The notes under the pieces were generated by a model. It was not told the origin of the DNA. It ran no database searches and saw nothing but the letters and a program-made list of their open reading frames with translations. Of a stretch of DNA of 64,000 bases, positions 47,549 through 59,174 are shown one piece after another. The position numbers and the translations under genes were made by a program. Location of the stretch: positions 172,985 to 236,984 of the forward strand of contig JXTB01000214.1 in the NCBI GenBank assembly GCA_002914805.1, given 5' to 3'. This DNA is from Parasponia andersonii (taxonomy: Eukaryota > Streptophyta > Magnoliopsida > Rosales > Cannabaceae). Within the stretch, counting starts at the first letter, position 1; each line of letters opens with the position of its first letter.

Positions 47549-48705
47549 TGTTAGGTCTGTTTATCAGGTATTACTGAAAAAATTAATTTCGAATTAATTA
47601 TGTGAGGTGATAATATGAAAATTGTAAAAATAACACAAGATATTTTTACTTGGTTCAGTTATCTCCCGATAACCTACGTTCAAGGGGCCATGCCCAGATA
47701 ATAAACATCATTAGCAAAGTTTGAATGAATACAAATACTAATTTGACTTATACAATAAAAAGACTCCCTCTTTTGATTGTCGCAATATAGATGTATTCAT
47801 TCACTAACGTGTCTAGCGAGCACCACTCGTCTTAGATTGACTTCGTTCTTCTGAAATCCCTTCAGGTACTTGAAGTCGATCTTCTCCCGAAGATAATCAG
47901 CATCTCTCCCGAAGCACTATCACTTAAATGACTAGGACACCTCCTAAGTCTAAAATATGGCTAAAAGAAAAACTTTTCTTTTAAAACCGAAAAATACAAG
48001 AAGTAGTCTCTCTACATAAAGCTACTCTTGAGTAGCTTTTAAATAGAGAAGAGAGCAAGCCTTCATGTGTAAGATCTGCAAAATAACAATTAAGAGCATT
48101 TAATATTAATTAGAAGACTTGCAAGATCAATCAAGTTTGTTACTAAACTTAGAAAATGGATCTGGAAAGTAGTTGCTGATTCTGTCCACGTATTGCAACA
48201 TGGTCTGTCAACCTAGTCATGTTGTAACGTAAAAAGGAAACTTTCAGATTACTTTCCTAGTATAAAAATATAAGTTACTCAAACCTATTTGACAACTAAT
48301 AACACGAATTAGAGTAACTTTAATCAGTGAGAATCAGCACAAATGAGTTAAGGAAACTTCCATAAAAGATATTACACATAAAATATTCAAATAAAGGAAT
48401 TTCCTTAATCAAATATAGATATATACTCAAAAACAATTTAGGAAAGAGTCACTTACTCATTCCTTCTCAATTAAATCTGTCTATGCATTAATATGATCAG
48501 ATTTTTATGATCCGTCTATACATTAATATGATCAGATTTTTATGTTTAACAACTATACAAATCGTGACCTAAAGCATATAAAAGGAAAATATTGAAAATA
48601 TTGAAAAACTTATTCAAGTCAAATATTTAGTCGCATGTTGTAACATGACTGTGAAACCAGTCATGTTGCAACATAAAGGTTGCCAACAGATTATTTGCTC
48701 TTTTA
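47549..48705 (-). repeat. 3' LTR of E8
   Basis: 1,157 bp. It starts TGTTAGGTCTG on the plus strand and borders ATCTCCCCCTTT, the reverse of the polypurine tract. It contains a 35 bp tandem duplication (48476-48510 and 48511-48545) absent from the 5' LTR. Confidence 0.88.
48476..48545. repeat. 35 bp tandem duplication in the E8 3' LTR
   Basis: Two adjacent copies, each with CATTAATATGATCAGATTTT, differing at two or three positions. The 5' LTR has only one copy near 57565-57605. Confidence 0.9.
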
Positions 48706-49008
48706 ATCTCCCCCTTTGGCATCTTTTAGATAAATATTTGATATACCTACAAAACAAGGTCAGTATCCAAAATCCAAATATGCTTTCTCCCCCTTTTGGA
48801 CAAAAGATCCAAAGGCAAAGAAAAAATAAGTGATAAAAATTGTCAATCACAAAATAACTAATGAAACTAGAACATGTTGAAACATCAGAACACAAAAGAA
48901 ATTAATCCTGCAGAAAATCAAATACACCCAAATTGTATCAAACTTATACAAACCAAGAAAATAAAAAAAAAAAAAACAAAAAAGAAAATAGAAAGAAACA
49001 CATAAAGA

Positions 49009-50591
49009 TCAAATATCGTCCATGTCCACACCCAGTTTCTTTGTAATGGCAGCAACTAATTTCTCGATCTTTGTAAGCCTAGCTTCTTGACCTATGGATG
49101 TTGTAATAGCAGAAGTAGTAGGACCTCGTGTACCAATATCAGTAGTAGCTTCAAGCTCTCCCTCAACTGGATCTTTCTCCTTAAGCTTGAACACGATGTT
49201 GGATAAAGTGGCTGTGAGGAACTCAGAGTCATACATGAGAGGGTGTTGCTGAGATAGAATCCCATAAATAAGTGATGGAAAGATCAACCTCTTCTTGGGA
49301 TGTTTGAGATTGCGAAGTTCACAAATCTGCTCAAAAATCAGTTATCCCAAGTTCACTGATACACCTGTTCCAACATCATATAGAAAGCTAGCAATATCAA
49401 AGTGAATAGTTGGATAGTGTGTGGTAGGTCTCCAATTATGCATAGCAATCCGATGAAGTCCTCTGTATTTCAAGGTCAGATCAATGACTTGAAGAATATC
49501 TTCTTTAGGCCACTTCTTCTTTGTCCCAAGTAACTCAATTTCAACCATGTCTTCATTAAAAGATTTTTCAAACTCATCATGAGATCTCAAAGGTACATCG
49601 AGAAAATCAGAAATCACTTGAGGCGAGAAGTCATACACATGATTTCTAACAAAGATCTTATGAAAGGTAATGGAATTAGCTTCATCAAATTCATCAGTAA
49701 TATTAGCATAGAATTCATGAACTACCTGAGACACAAAACCTTTGTTTTTAAATACAGTACTATCCTATCCCTAATCTTCAATGGATTTTAACACACCAAT
49801 ACTTAAAAGAGACTTAGAATTGATATTTCTTTCAGGAATAAACTGACATTGACCATAGACATTCATTGATGCAGCAATTTCTTTCGTGTAGTACCAAGGA
49901 GTAAAGGCATTATGAATATTATAACCTGGTATGGGTGTTGTAGAAGTGGAAACACCCTTTGCCTTCACAGCTGCAGTGGCCTTCTTAGGTTTCTGCATGA
50001 CTTGTTTGCAGGACTAGCCAGTAGACTTCTTAAAGGGTTGAGCAACAAGAGTAGCCACGAAGTAGCTACTTGTGTTGCAACATCAGGTTGATTCTGGTCA
50101 ATAGTAGAGGGAATTATAGCATGTGGGTATTATGTTGGAATACCAAGCAAAATAGGTGACTTCTCTGATTGTGTCGCAACAGGGGTCTGTAATTCAGTGG
50201 GTTTCGATGTTGCAATAGCCTCTTTTTCAAGAATAGGTTCTGGAAGCGATGTTGCAACAGGTACTTCCATCGATTCTTGATTATAAAGACTCGATTTAGA
50301 AGTCTAACCATCATCTCTTTTTCTCGGAACCGACTCATCTGTTGAATGAGCAATTGATTTCGAATTGGGGGAATGAGAAGAATCTCCTGAATCAGTTGAT
50401 TTTTGTGATTCGATGGGTTGTGATAGAACAACCTCTGGTTCAGTCACCTTCTCCGGCAACGATGGCTTTGTTTTCACAAAGGTTGGCAAGACCACCAATT
50501 TCTACTTCTTGGCTGGTGGTGACGTTTTCCCCTTTCCTTTTAGAGCAGGAGCAAACTTGCTCTTTTTCCCTGATCTGGTGTTAATCATAGC
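49009..50591 (-). pseudogene. Extra ORF 3' of pol in E8 (plant transposon protein / envelope-like position)
   Basis: The start is ATG 50591 (MINTRSGKKSKFAPALKGKG), a basic, then Ser/Pro/Gln-rich N-terminus with stops at about 50500 and 50304 and a frameshift before 49998. The C-terminal half keeps one frame from about 50000 to 49009 with stops near 49770 and 49340: YNIHNAFTPWYYTKEIAASM, FYANITDEFDEANS, VRNHVYDFSPQVISDFLDVP, HNWRPTTHYPTIHFDIASFLYD, then a coiled-coil-like LTKIEKLVAAITKKLG end. This matches what I know as the putative plant transposon protein domain found downstream of pol in SIRE-type Copia elements. The role is unknown; the envelope-like label is positional. No clear transmembrane segment is seen. 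Confidence 0.7.
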
Positions 50592-51615
50592 TGGCAGTTT
50601 CTGTAGGAACAGAGAAAACAAAAAACAAAAAAAAAAAACAAAGAAAGAAAGAGGAAGAAGAAGAGACTACGGCTGAGACAATTTGGGATTTTAGAGTTGA
50701 AACAATCTGAATATATATCCGCGTAGTTACCCAAAATTTGAAAAGAAAACAAATAAAAATTGGAGCCATAAAGCTTGGGAAATAACTGCCATGAATAATT
50801 TTGGAACGTATTCCAACAAATGATGTCAACATGTAGTTTTTCTATAAACCGCCTTTTTTTTTAATAAAGATCTGTAAATATCTCAATGTTATAACATACC
50901 TTATTTTGCCACAAAATCAAAATTTAATATGTATGGAAAGCTAGAATGAAAAATTGAAACAAATAAATTTATGTCAATCATAAATTAATTTTAAAAATAA
51001 ACAGGATTTGTCAATTTTATCAAATAAAATTTCCGGATTGCTTTTAGATTAATTAATCATCAAGGATTAAAAGACAACTGACTTACCTTAAAAATATTGA
51101 TCTCTACGAAATTCCATTCTAAATTTCAGGCTATAAGCGTGTGCTGTGATTCTTTGAGCTGTACATCTTTGTTTAATGCTACTGCCCTTTTTTTTTAATA
51201 ACAATACAAAAATGAAGCACCCATAGTCTGTAGCTTTCACTCTATCACTGAGGTAGCCCTTTTTACACGGTAGATCGTCCTCTACTATATTTGTGATACA
51301 TAGCACCGGATTACTCATGGATGGCTTTCACACATCAGTGTATGTAGCTTTTTTTAACTAGGGAGCCTTTTTTACAAAATTTTTCTAAGATAAAACAAAC
51401 AAAGGTTCATTAGTTAAAGTTCAATCCAAGATAATCCATCTTTTATCAATCAATCCAGAAATTTTATAAAAAGAGATAACAAAGACTGTATATTAAAAAA
51501 ATCAAATTATGATTAATAAAAATTCATTTCTTTCAAAAAATTCTTTTCAACTTTCCACACACAAAAATTTCAATTTCAAATGGCAAAAATTAGGCATAAA
51601 ATAAAACAGAAATAT
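50592..51615 (-). other. Spacer between pol and the extra ORF of E8
   Basis: 1 kb, AT-rich, with poly-T/poly-A runs. No protein text is recognised. It could carry an acceptor site for a subgenomic message for the downstream ORF, but no site can be assigned. Confidence 0.5.
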
Positions 51616-53049
51616 TTACATAGAACAAATTCCCAAGGACTTCCTCAGGAAATCAAAACGCACAAAATCAATTGGTTTAGTGAATATGTCTGCAAGCTGA
51701 TTCTCTGTTGCAACATACTCCAAAACAATAACATTATTTTCAACCAATTCTTTAATGAAATGATGACGAATATCAATATGCTTAGTCCTAGAATGTTGCA
51801 CTAGATTTTTAGAAAAATTGATAGCACTAGTGTTATCACAATATACTACTAAATTATCCAATTCAATACCGTAGTCCTTTAGCATCTGTTTCATCCACAA
51901 CAGTTGTGTGCAACAACTCCCAGCAGCAATGTACTCAGCTTCGGCAGTCGAAAAAGAGATGGAGTTCTGCTTTTTATTATGCCATGAAATCAGGTTATTC
52001 CCAAGGTAGAAACCTCCAGTTGTACTTTTTTTGTCGTCAGCATTCCCTGCCCAATCTGCATCATTATAACCAACAAGATGAGTATTAGTTTCCTTTGAAT
52101 ACCAAATTCCATGATCAACAGTCTCATTAAAATATCTAATGATTCTTTTTACAGCAAGAATATAAGACTCCTTAGGTCTAGATTGATATCTAGCACAAAC
52201 ACCAACACTATAGGAAATATCAGGACAACTAGCAGTAAGATACAGTAGACTTCCTATCATGCTCCTATCGAGCGTTGGATCAACATCAACACTATTTTCA
52301 TCTTTGGTCAACTTGAGATTAGTACTCATAGGAGTATTCATGTGTTTGGCAGATTCCAAACCGAATTTCTTCACAAGGTTTTTGGCGTATTTGGATTGAG
52401 ATATAAAAATCCCATCTTCAAGTTGCTTAACCTGTAAACCTAGAAAAAATATCAGCTCGCCTACCATACTCATCTCGAACTCCTTCTTCATTTGGGTAAC
52501 AAATTCAAGTACTTTATTATCAGATGTAGAACCAAAAATAATGTCATCAACATATATTTGAGCAATAATAATATCAGATTCAAAGTGCTTGATGAACAAA
52601 GTATTGTCTACTCCCCCTCTCTTGTAGCCTTTTTCAATCAAAAAATTTGTTAACCTTTCATACCATGCCCTAGATGCCTGTTTCAATCCATATAGTGTCT
52701 TTTTGAGTTTAAAAACATGGTTAGACAAATATGGATCTTTAAAACCTTTAGATTGTTCTACATAAGCTTCCTCATTCAAAATACCATTTAAAAATACACT
52801 TTTGACATCCATTTGGTATAAAGTAAAGCCTATGAGACATGCAATGGCAAGAAGTAAGCAAATAGATTCCAATCTAGCAACGGGAGCAAATGTTTCATCG
52901 AAATCAATGCCCTCAACTTGTGTGTATCCTTGGGTAACCAACCTAGCTTTGTTTCTAATTATGTTACCAAATTCATCAGATTTGTTCTTATAAATCCATT
53001 TGGTTCCAATCACATTAGAATTCCTAGGTCTAGGTATAAGTGTCCACAC
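51616..53049 (-). CDS. Reverse transcriptase-RNase H of E8, open over 477 codons
   Basis: An uninterrupted frame begins [20 protein letters not shown], followed by [21 protein letters not shown] and [12 protein letters not shown]. The catalytic box Y-V-D-D-I-I-F-G-S is complete (near 52535-52565), then [45 protein letters not shown] (RNase H) and [11 protein letters not shown], ending with [11 protein letters not shown]. In the living element it is the C-terminal part of the Gag-Pol polyprotein, making DNA from element RNA and removing the RNA strand. The listed start is only the first Met in the open stretch; translation would come from upstream pol, which is broken at 53050-53460. Key residues look intact. 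Confidence 0.9.
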   Translation of the reverse strand: MWTLIPRPRNSNVIGTKWIYKNKSDEFGNIIRNKARLVTQGYTQVEGIDFDETFAPVARLESICLLLAIACLIGFTLYQMDVKSVFLNGILNEEAYVEQSKGFKDPYLSNHVFKLKKTLYGLKQASRAWYERLTNFLIEKGYKRGGVDNTLFIKHFESDIIIAQIYVDDIIFGSTSDNKVLEFVTQMKKEFEMSMVGELIFFLGLQVKQLEDGIFISQSKYAKNLVKKFGLESAKHMNTPMSTNLKLTKDENSVDVDPTLDRSMIGSLLYLTASCPDISYSVGVCARYQSRPKESYILAVKRIIRYFNETVDHGIWYSKETNTHLVGYNDADWAGNADDKKSTTGGFYLGNNLISWHNKKQNSISFSTAEAEYIAAGSCCTQLLWMKQMLKDYGIELDNLVVYCDNTSAINFSKNLVQHSRTKHIDIRHHFIKELVENNVIVLEYVATENQLADIFTKPIDFVRFDFLRKSLGICSM

Positions 53050-54470
53050 ATCGTTCCTAGTGAACTATTCTAATTCCTCTTGCATTGCCTTTACCCAAAA
53101 TTCATCTAATAGGGATTCCTTAACATTTTTAGGCTCAATCATAGAGGTAAAGCACACATATTTTACCAGATTTATATTTCTCCTCCTTGTGACCATCACA
53201 TCATCAGGATTACCAATAATAAGATCAAAAAGATGATTTTTCTTCACCCTTGATGATGGTTCACTTCTGATTGGATCATTAATATCCACTAAAGGTTCAG
53301 AGATAATGTGACTCTCTGTCCAAAGGATGTTGCAACATCTGATCCTGATGTTGTAACAGGAATATCTGGTCCTGTAACAGCGTCAGGCTGAGTTGTAACA
53401 TGTGAATCAGAAACAGGATTAACAACAGCTTTATCAGTAAAGCTATGAATTTCATCTTCTTATGAAAAATCTGTGAAATCTTTAAGATCATCAACAACAA
53501 CATTAGTAGATTCCATAATAGATTGAGTTCTCATATTATAAACACGATAAGCTCTACTATTATTTGAATAACCCAGAAAAACACCCACATCACTTTTAGC
53601 GTCAAACTTACCCAAGTGTTCTCGATCATTTAAGATATAACATGTACTCCCAAAAATATGAAAATAGCTTAGGTTAGGTTTCTTACCATGCCAAATCTCA
53701 TAGGCTATTCTTGTTGTATCTGGGCACAAATAGACACGATTAATGGTATAACACGTTGTGCTTATTGCTTCAGCCCATAATCTCTTAGACAGCTTCTTAC
53801 TGTTAAGCATGACACGAGCCATTTCCTGCAAAATCCTATCTTTTCCCTCTACTACACCGTTTTGTTGAGGTGTTTTAGATGTAGAAAATTCATGTGAAAT
53901 ACCATGTTCATCACAAAAATTAGTATAGATAGTATTTTCAAATTCTTTACCGTGATCGCTCCGAATTCTCACTATCTTGTAATTTTTCTCAGTCTTTCAC
54001 ACACAATGTTTTGAAAGCATCAAATGCGTCAGATTTCTCTCTTAAAAAATCTACCCAAGAGTACTTGGAAAAATCATCCACACACACAAAGACATAACGC
54101 TTACCTCCAATACTTTCTACTTGAATAGGACCCATCAGATCCATATGAAGTAGCTCCATCACCTTTGATGTTGTAACATGTTGTACAACTTTGTGTGTAG
54201 TCTTCAATTGTTTCCCAATTTGACAAGGTCTACATATACTTGGCGATTTTTTATCAAGACCTGATAATCCTCGAACAACACCTATAGAGACTATTCTTTT
54301 CAACATTTTAAAATTCAAATGACCCAGTTTTTCATGCCACAAATCAATCTCATTCATGGATACACTATTACAGGTTTGTGGATTAGTCAAAGTATAACAA
54401 TTATAAGTAGATCTTAATCCTTCTAAAACAGACTTCCCGCTTTTATCCATGACAACACATTTATTACGGG
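53050..54470 (-). pseudogene. Integrase of E8
   Basis: 54450-53989 carries the zinc-binding pre-integrase part (DLWHEKLGHLNFKMLKRIV, CRPCQIGKQ) and the first half of the core (HMDLMGPIQVESIGGKRYVF, VDDFSKYSWV). After a frameshift near 53980 the second half follows: IRSDHGKEFENTIY (second Asp), PQQNGVVEGKDR (Glu), LWAEAISTTCY, then the C-terminal FGSTCYILNDREHLGKFDAKSD. The canonical arginine after NGVVE is glycine here. The linker at 53300-53460 is poorly conserved. Confidence 0.85.
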
Positions 54471-55575
54471 TAAAATTAACATGAAGATTCTGATCACAAA
54501 TCTAACTTATGCTAATCAAGTTAGCCTTAAGTCCTTCAACATGCAAAACATTCTTCAATCTAGGGAATCCTTCAACATTGAGAGTTCCTCTTCCAGGAAC
54601 TCTTCCTTTCACACCATCACCAAAAGTGATAAGACCAGAAGCATCTTCCTTATAATTTTCTAGTATGGATTTGTCACCTATCATGTGTCTAGAATATCCA
54701 CTATCAAAGTACCAAGCATTAGTAGCACATGTTCTAAAACACGTAAAAACTCCAAAACAATTGAGTTCAGATTTTTTTAACCAAACTTTTCTTATTTTAT
54801 TTGAAAGTTCTATCTTTTTCCTAGGTGTTTTTCTTTGGAAAGGAATCATATGTGAAAAATATTTATTTTCTAAAAAATTTATCAATGTAAAACACCGAGG
54901 TCTGATATGGCCTTTAACACCACAAAAGTGACAAGTTGGAATAAACTTACCATACTTACCTATCGAACCAGATGCTGCTGATTTATGGTGTGTTGCAACG
55001 TGTGTTGCAACATCAATATGATTACCTGTAACTTGTGATGGTGAAGCAATTTTATTCTGTGGTGCAACATCGATACTTGTTCCTATACCAAAGTTAGAAA
55101 CCGAACTCTTAACAAAAATAGTTTTGGAGTTAGAGTGCTCACCTTTAAATCCGAGTCCTTTATGATCAGAACGGTATTTTCCAATTGTCAGAATATGATC
55201 CAAATTAGAAGTCCCTAAATTCAACATTTTTAAGGACTTTTGAGTCTTTTCAAGTTCAGCTGAGACTTCTTTTAATTTTGCTTCTTTTTCAGCAAGCAAA
55301 GCCTCCAACTTCTGCACTTTTTTTTTTTGAATTATCCTTGTACTGAATAAGGGCAAAATTCTTACTTCAAGTGATCTGTTCTGATCAACCACTCTAATCC
55401 ATTGAGAAAACCTATTCTCATATGATGCTTGAATTGATTCTACATTCAGTTCAGATTCATCACTGTCAGAATCAGAATCAGTATTGTGATCTTTTTCTCT
55501 GTATAGCCTGTGTTGCAACATGACCTGCAGATTTCTGCAAAGAACAAGCATAATTTGAAACCAAAGAAACACCAA
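54471..55575 (-). pseudogene. Gag end with zinc knuckle, and protease of E8
   Basis: A coiled-coil-like stretch (KKVQKLEALLAEKEAKLKEV, near 55270-55310) is followed by a complete CX2CX4HX4C knuckle (CHFCGVKGHIRPRC near 54900-54940). The protease begins at WYFDSGYSRHMIGD (near 54680-54715), with the DSG active-site triad, and FGDGVKGRVPGRGTL. The frame is open over 357 codons, then stops at 54502. It is in frame with the integrase block at 54450 beyond that stop. Confidence 0.8.
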
Positions 55576-56577
55576 AAGCTACGTGATTACTTATATGGTT
55601 GTCATCTTCATCTTTACTACCTTTAGATTCTTCATCACTCCATGTAGTAGTCATAGCCTTTGTCTTTTTCTTCAAGGTATTGGCACACTCAGCTTGCACT
55701 TGGCCATATCCCTCGCATTCTCTGCATTGAATCCATTTCTTCTTATTAAAATCAGGTTTAGGAGATGGCTTACCTTTGCTGGAATTATCAGGTTTTGACT
55801 TTTTGGCCATCTTTTTCAAGAACTTGCTGAAGTTTTTTGATAATAGGGCAAGCTCGTCACTCTCTTCTTCACCTTCTTTATCAGTTGGTTCAGATGTAGC
55901 CTTTAAAGCGATGGTTTTCTCCTTTTTCTTTTTTCCTTAATGTTCATCTCATAGGTCTAAAGAGACCCCATCAGCTCCTCAACTTTCATGGTTTCAAGGT
56001 TTTTGCTCTCATCTATTGCCGTGAGTTTTGGCTGAAACCTGTCAGGCAATGATCGAAAAATTTTTCTAACCATCTTTGAATATGAAAAATGTTTTCCAAG
56101 AGCAAAAGTTTTGTTAGAGATATCATAAATCTTAGTAAAATATTCTGATAATGTTTCATCTTCTCTCATTCGCAATTCTTCTAATTAAGAGGTTAATATG
56201 ATTAATTTGGTTCTTTTCATATCACCAGATGCCTCAAAATGTGTTTGCAAAATATCTCACGCCTCTTTTGCAGATTCACAATTTGTGATAATCTTAATCC
56301 TAGTAGCATCTACTCCATTTGATATAGCATGCAAAGCCTTAGAATTGTAATTAGCAAGTTTGTCATCATCAGAAGACTATGTCAGCTCAGGTTTAATAAT
56401 ATCATTCCCTTCATCATCCTTAATAGTTAGAGGACTCCAACCACTAAGAACGGATCTCCAAGCTTTTTCATCAAGAGCCTTAGTGAAAGCTTTCATGCCT
56501 GCCTTCCAATAGGAGTAGTTCATACCATCAAGAAGTGGAGGGCATGATATGGATCCACCTTCAACAAGGAATGACAT
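55478..56577 (-). pseudogene. Gag N-terminal part of E8
   Basis: The start is ATG 56577, 57 bases from the primer site: MSFLVEGGSISCPPLLDGMN, YSYWKAGMKAFTKALDEKAW. In-frame stops lie at about 56375, 56250 and 56185, then RMREDETLSEYFTKIYDISN and VRKIFRSLPDRFQPKLTAID. A frameshift near 55930 leads to a lysine-rich block and a first zinc knuckle (CRECEGYGQVQAEC near 55680-55725) whose histidine is replaced by glutamine. It normally forms the capsid-like shell and packages RNA. Confidence 0.83.
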
Positions 56578-56633
56578 ACCTGAAAAATCAGATCAAATAT
56601 ACTACAAGATCTCACTAAAAACATTAATGTCCT

Positions 56634-56647
56634 GCTCTGATACTAAT
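56634..56647 (-). promoter_or_regulatory. tRNA-Met primer binding site of E8
   Basis: The minus strand reads ATTAGTATCAGAGC, adjoining the 5' LTR. Confidence 0.88.
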
Positions 56648-57764
56648 TGTTAAGTCCTTTTATTAGGTATTACTGAATAAAATTAATTTCCAATTAATTA
56701 TGTGATGTGGTAATATGAAAATTGTAAAAATAACACAAGATATTTTTACTTAGTTCAGTTATCTCCCGATAACCTACGTCCAAGGGGCCACACCCAAATA
56801 ATAAACACTATTAGCAAAGTTTGAATGAATACAAACACTAATTTGACTTATACAATAAAAAGACTCTTTGATTGTTACAATATAATGTATTCCTTCACTA
56901 ACGTGTCTAGCGAGCACAACTCGTCTTAAGTTAACTTTATTCTTCTGAAATCCCTTAAGGTAATTGAAGTCGATCTTCTCTCGAAGATAATCAGTACCTC
57001 TCCCGAAGTACTATCACTTAGACAACTAGGACACCTCATAAGTCTAAAATATGGCTAAAAGAAAAACTTTTCTTTTAAAACCAAAAAATACAATAAATGA
57101 TCTCTCAATATAAAGCTACTCTTGGGTAGCCTTTAAATAGAGAAGAGAGCAAGCCTTCAAGTGTAAGATCTGCAAAATAACAATTAAGAGTATTTAATAT
57201 TAATTAGAAGACTTGTAAGATCAACTAAGTTTGTTACTAAACTTAGAAAATAGATCTGGAAAGTAGTTGCTGATTCTGTCCACGTATTCTAACATGGTCT
57301 GTCAATCCAATCATGTTGTAACATAAAAAGGAAACTTTCAGATTACTTTCCTGGTATAAAAATATAAGTTACTCAAACCTATTTGACAACTAATAACACG
57401 AATTAGAGTAACTTTAATCAGTGAGAATCAGCACAAATGAGTTAAGGAAACTTCCATAAAAGATATTACACATAAAATATTCAATTAAAGGAATTTCCTT
57501 AATGAAATATAGACATATACTCAAAACCAATTTAGGAAAGAGTCACTTACCTATTCCTTCTCAATTGAATCCGTCTATGTATTAATATGATCAGATTTTT
57601 ATGTTTGATAACTATACAAATCGTGACCTAAAGCATATAAAAGGAAAACATAAAAAATACTGAAAAACTTATTCAGGTCAAATATTTAGTCGCATGTTGT
57701 AACATGACCATGAAACCAGTTATGTTGCAACATAAAAGTTGCCAACAGATTATTCGCTTTTTCA
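56648..57764 (-). repeat. 5' LTR of E8
   Basis: 1,117 bp, partner of 47549-48705, from TGTTAAGTCC to GCTTTTTCA. Differences from the partner are scattered substitutions, small indels and the missing second 35 bp unit. Confidence 0.9.
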
Positions 57765-58193
57765 ATAATAATAATATTATTATTATTATTTAAATTAGGA
57801 GTGAGGAGCTTTTAGCCTTCCATCTCAACATTAGAGTTACCAATCATATTATGTTTGCAACCTCAACCTTATAATCTTAAAAGAAAATTTGATCTTTTGT
57901 TTTAGTCCATAAGTTCTCTTTGTTTACTTCTTCATTTTTTTCAAATATTTTTCTTTATCTTTAAATTATTTTAAAGTAATAAATTAGGTTTTACTTAACA
58001 TATTTATCCCTAAGAGAATAACAACAACCACTATTTTTTCCCCTAAATTTAATTCCATCTTTTAGAAGCTTCTTAGGCACTTTTTATCCAAGCAAACTAA
58101 ATTTCTGATAAATAGATGAGTACAATTTGAATTTTGAATTTTGAATTGATGCATATTTTGTGCTTCCAAATTCTACCTGATAATTATGTCATA
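57765..58193. other. Microsatellite half and AT-rich flank
   Basis: An AAT/ATT run at 57765-57790 (continuation of 47497-47548), then non-coding AT-rich DNA. Confidence 0.6.
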
Positions 58194-59174
58194 TTTTTAA
58201 TTAGATTTTGTAATACAAAAATCCCCTGAACTCAAAATAAATTAGTAAAATTAACCTCGAATTCAATTTTTTAGAGTAAAATCCCATGAAGTCCTTAATC
58301 TTAGTTCTTTTAGAAAATAAAGATATTTCTATTATTTTTTTATGGTTAAGTCCACATCTTTGATTTGTGGATTTTAGGTCCTCATTCTCATTCTTAGATT
58401 TTTTTTTCACATTAATCCATTTTAATATTTTATATCTAATACTACCGTTAATTAGCACTTACCTAAAACGTGCCTATTTTAGTAGGGATAAAATTGAAAA
58501 TAAAGGGAAAATAATAATATTATTTTTTTAAAGAATGGGGTTATTGTTTAAGATAAATGAAAGAAATTAAAAAAAGTTTATATAGTTCCAATATGGATCC
58601 AATTTGATCCAAGTATTAATATATCTTGAACAGAGACATATGAATATATTACCAAGTTTATGGGACATATATTGTCAAAATTTTATATGTTTCTAATGTA
58701 GATCTACTTTGGTCTAAGTATTCATATACCTCTCTTCTGGATATATGAATACTTAGACCAAACTAGATCCATTTTGAAACTATATAAAATTTTTTAATTT
58801 CTTCCGTCCGTCTTGAACGAAAACGAGAACCCAACTTTTTGAAAAAAATAAAATATATATATATAATTTGCTTTAGTTTCCAATTGTACTCCTGAGATGA
58901 GTATATTTTGGGCAAATGCTAATTAATGACAGTTGGATAGAAAAGATTGAAAGGAATTAACGTAAAATAAATATATAAGAATGAAGACCTAAAAGTCACA
59001 AATAAAGTATGGAGACTTAACTGTAAAAAAAATACTAAAAAAAACCTTTATTTTCTAACAGAATTAATATTAGAGACTTCAAGGAATTTCGCTACAAAAA
59101 AATTGAGTTTAGAATTAATATTACTAAATTGTTTCGAGTTTAGAAGGTTTTTGTATTAAAAAGCTTTTTAATTA
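58194..59174. mobile_element. Inverted-repeat (foldback) miniature element, Mutator-type
   Basis: A 10 bp direct repeat TTTTTAATTA (58194-58203, 59165-59174) brackets a body whose ends are inverted repeats: GATTTTGTAATACAAAAA at the left and the complement of GCTTTTTAATACAAAAA at the right. The similarity continues imperfectly for some 250 bp on each side (58204-58480 against 58915-59164). No transposase. The length of the target duplication and the long inverted ends suggest a Mutator-like non-autonomous element. Confidence 0.75.
58708..58762. repeat. Perfect 21 bp inverted repeat with 13 bp loop
   Basis: Arms are 58708-58728 and 58742-58762 (the left arm starts TTTGGTCTAAGTATTC). The pairing extends imperfectly outward to GTAGATCT / AGATCCAT. 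A diverged direct copy of the left arm lies at about 58582-58626. It is located in the middle of the foldback element. Confidence 0.9.

Larger units (their letters stand above)
47549..57764 (-). mobile_element. Complete 10.2 kb SIRE-like Ty1/Copia element (E8)
   Basis: Flanked by ATAAT (47544-47548 and 57765-57769). Because this lies in an AAT repeat the duplication is consistent but not independent proof. Minus-strand order is 5' LTR 56648-57764, primer site 56634-56647, gag, protease, integrase, RT-RNase H, a 1 kb spacer, an extra ORF, polypurine tract, 3' LTR 47549-48705. Size, long LTRs, two zinc knuckles and the extra 3' ORF point to the SIRE/Maximus lineage. RT-RNase H is intact; other frames are broken. 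Confidence 0.92.
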
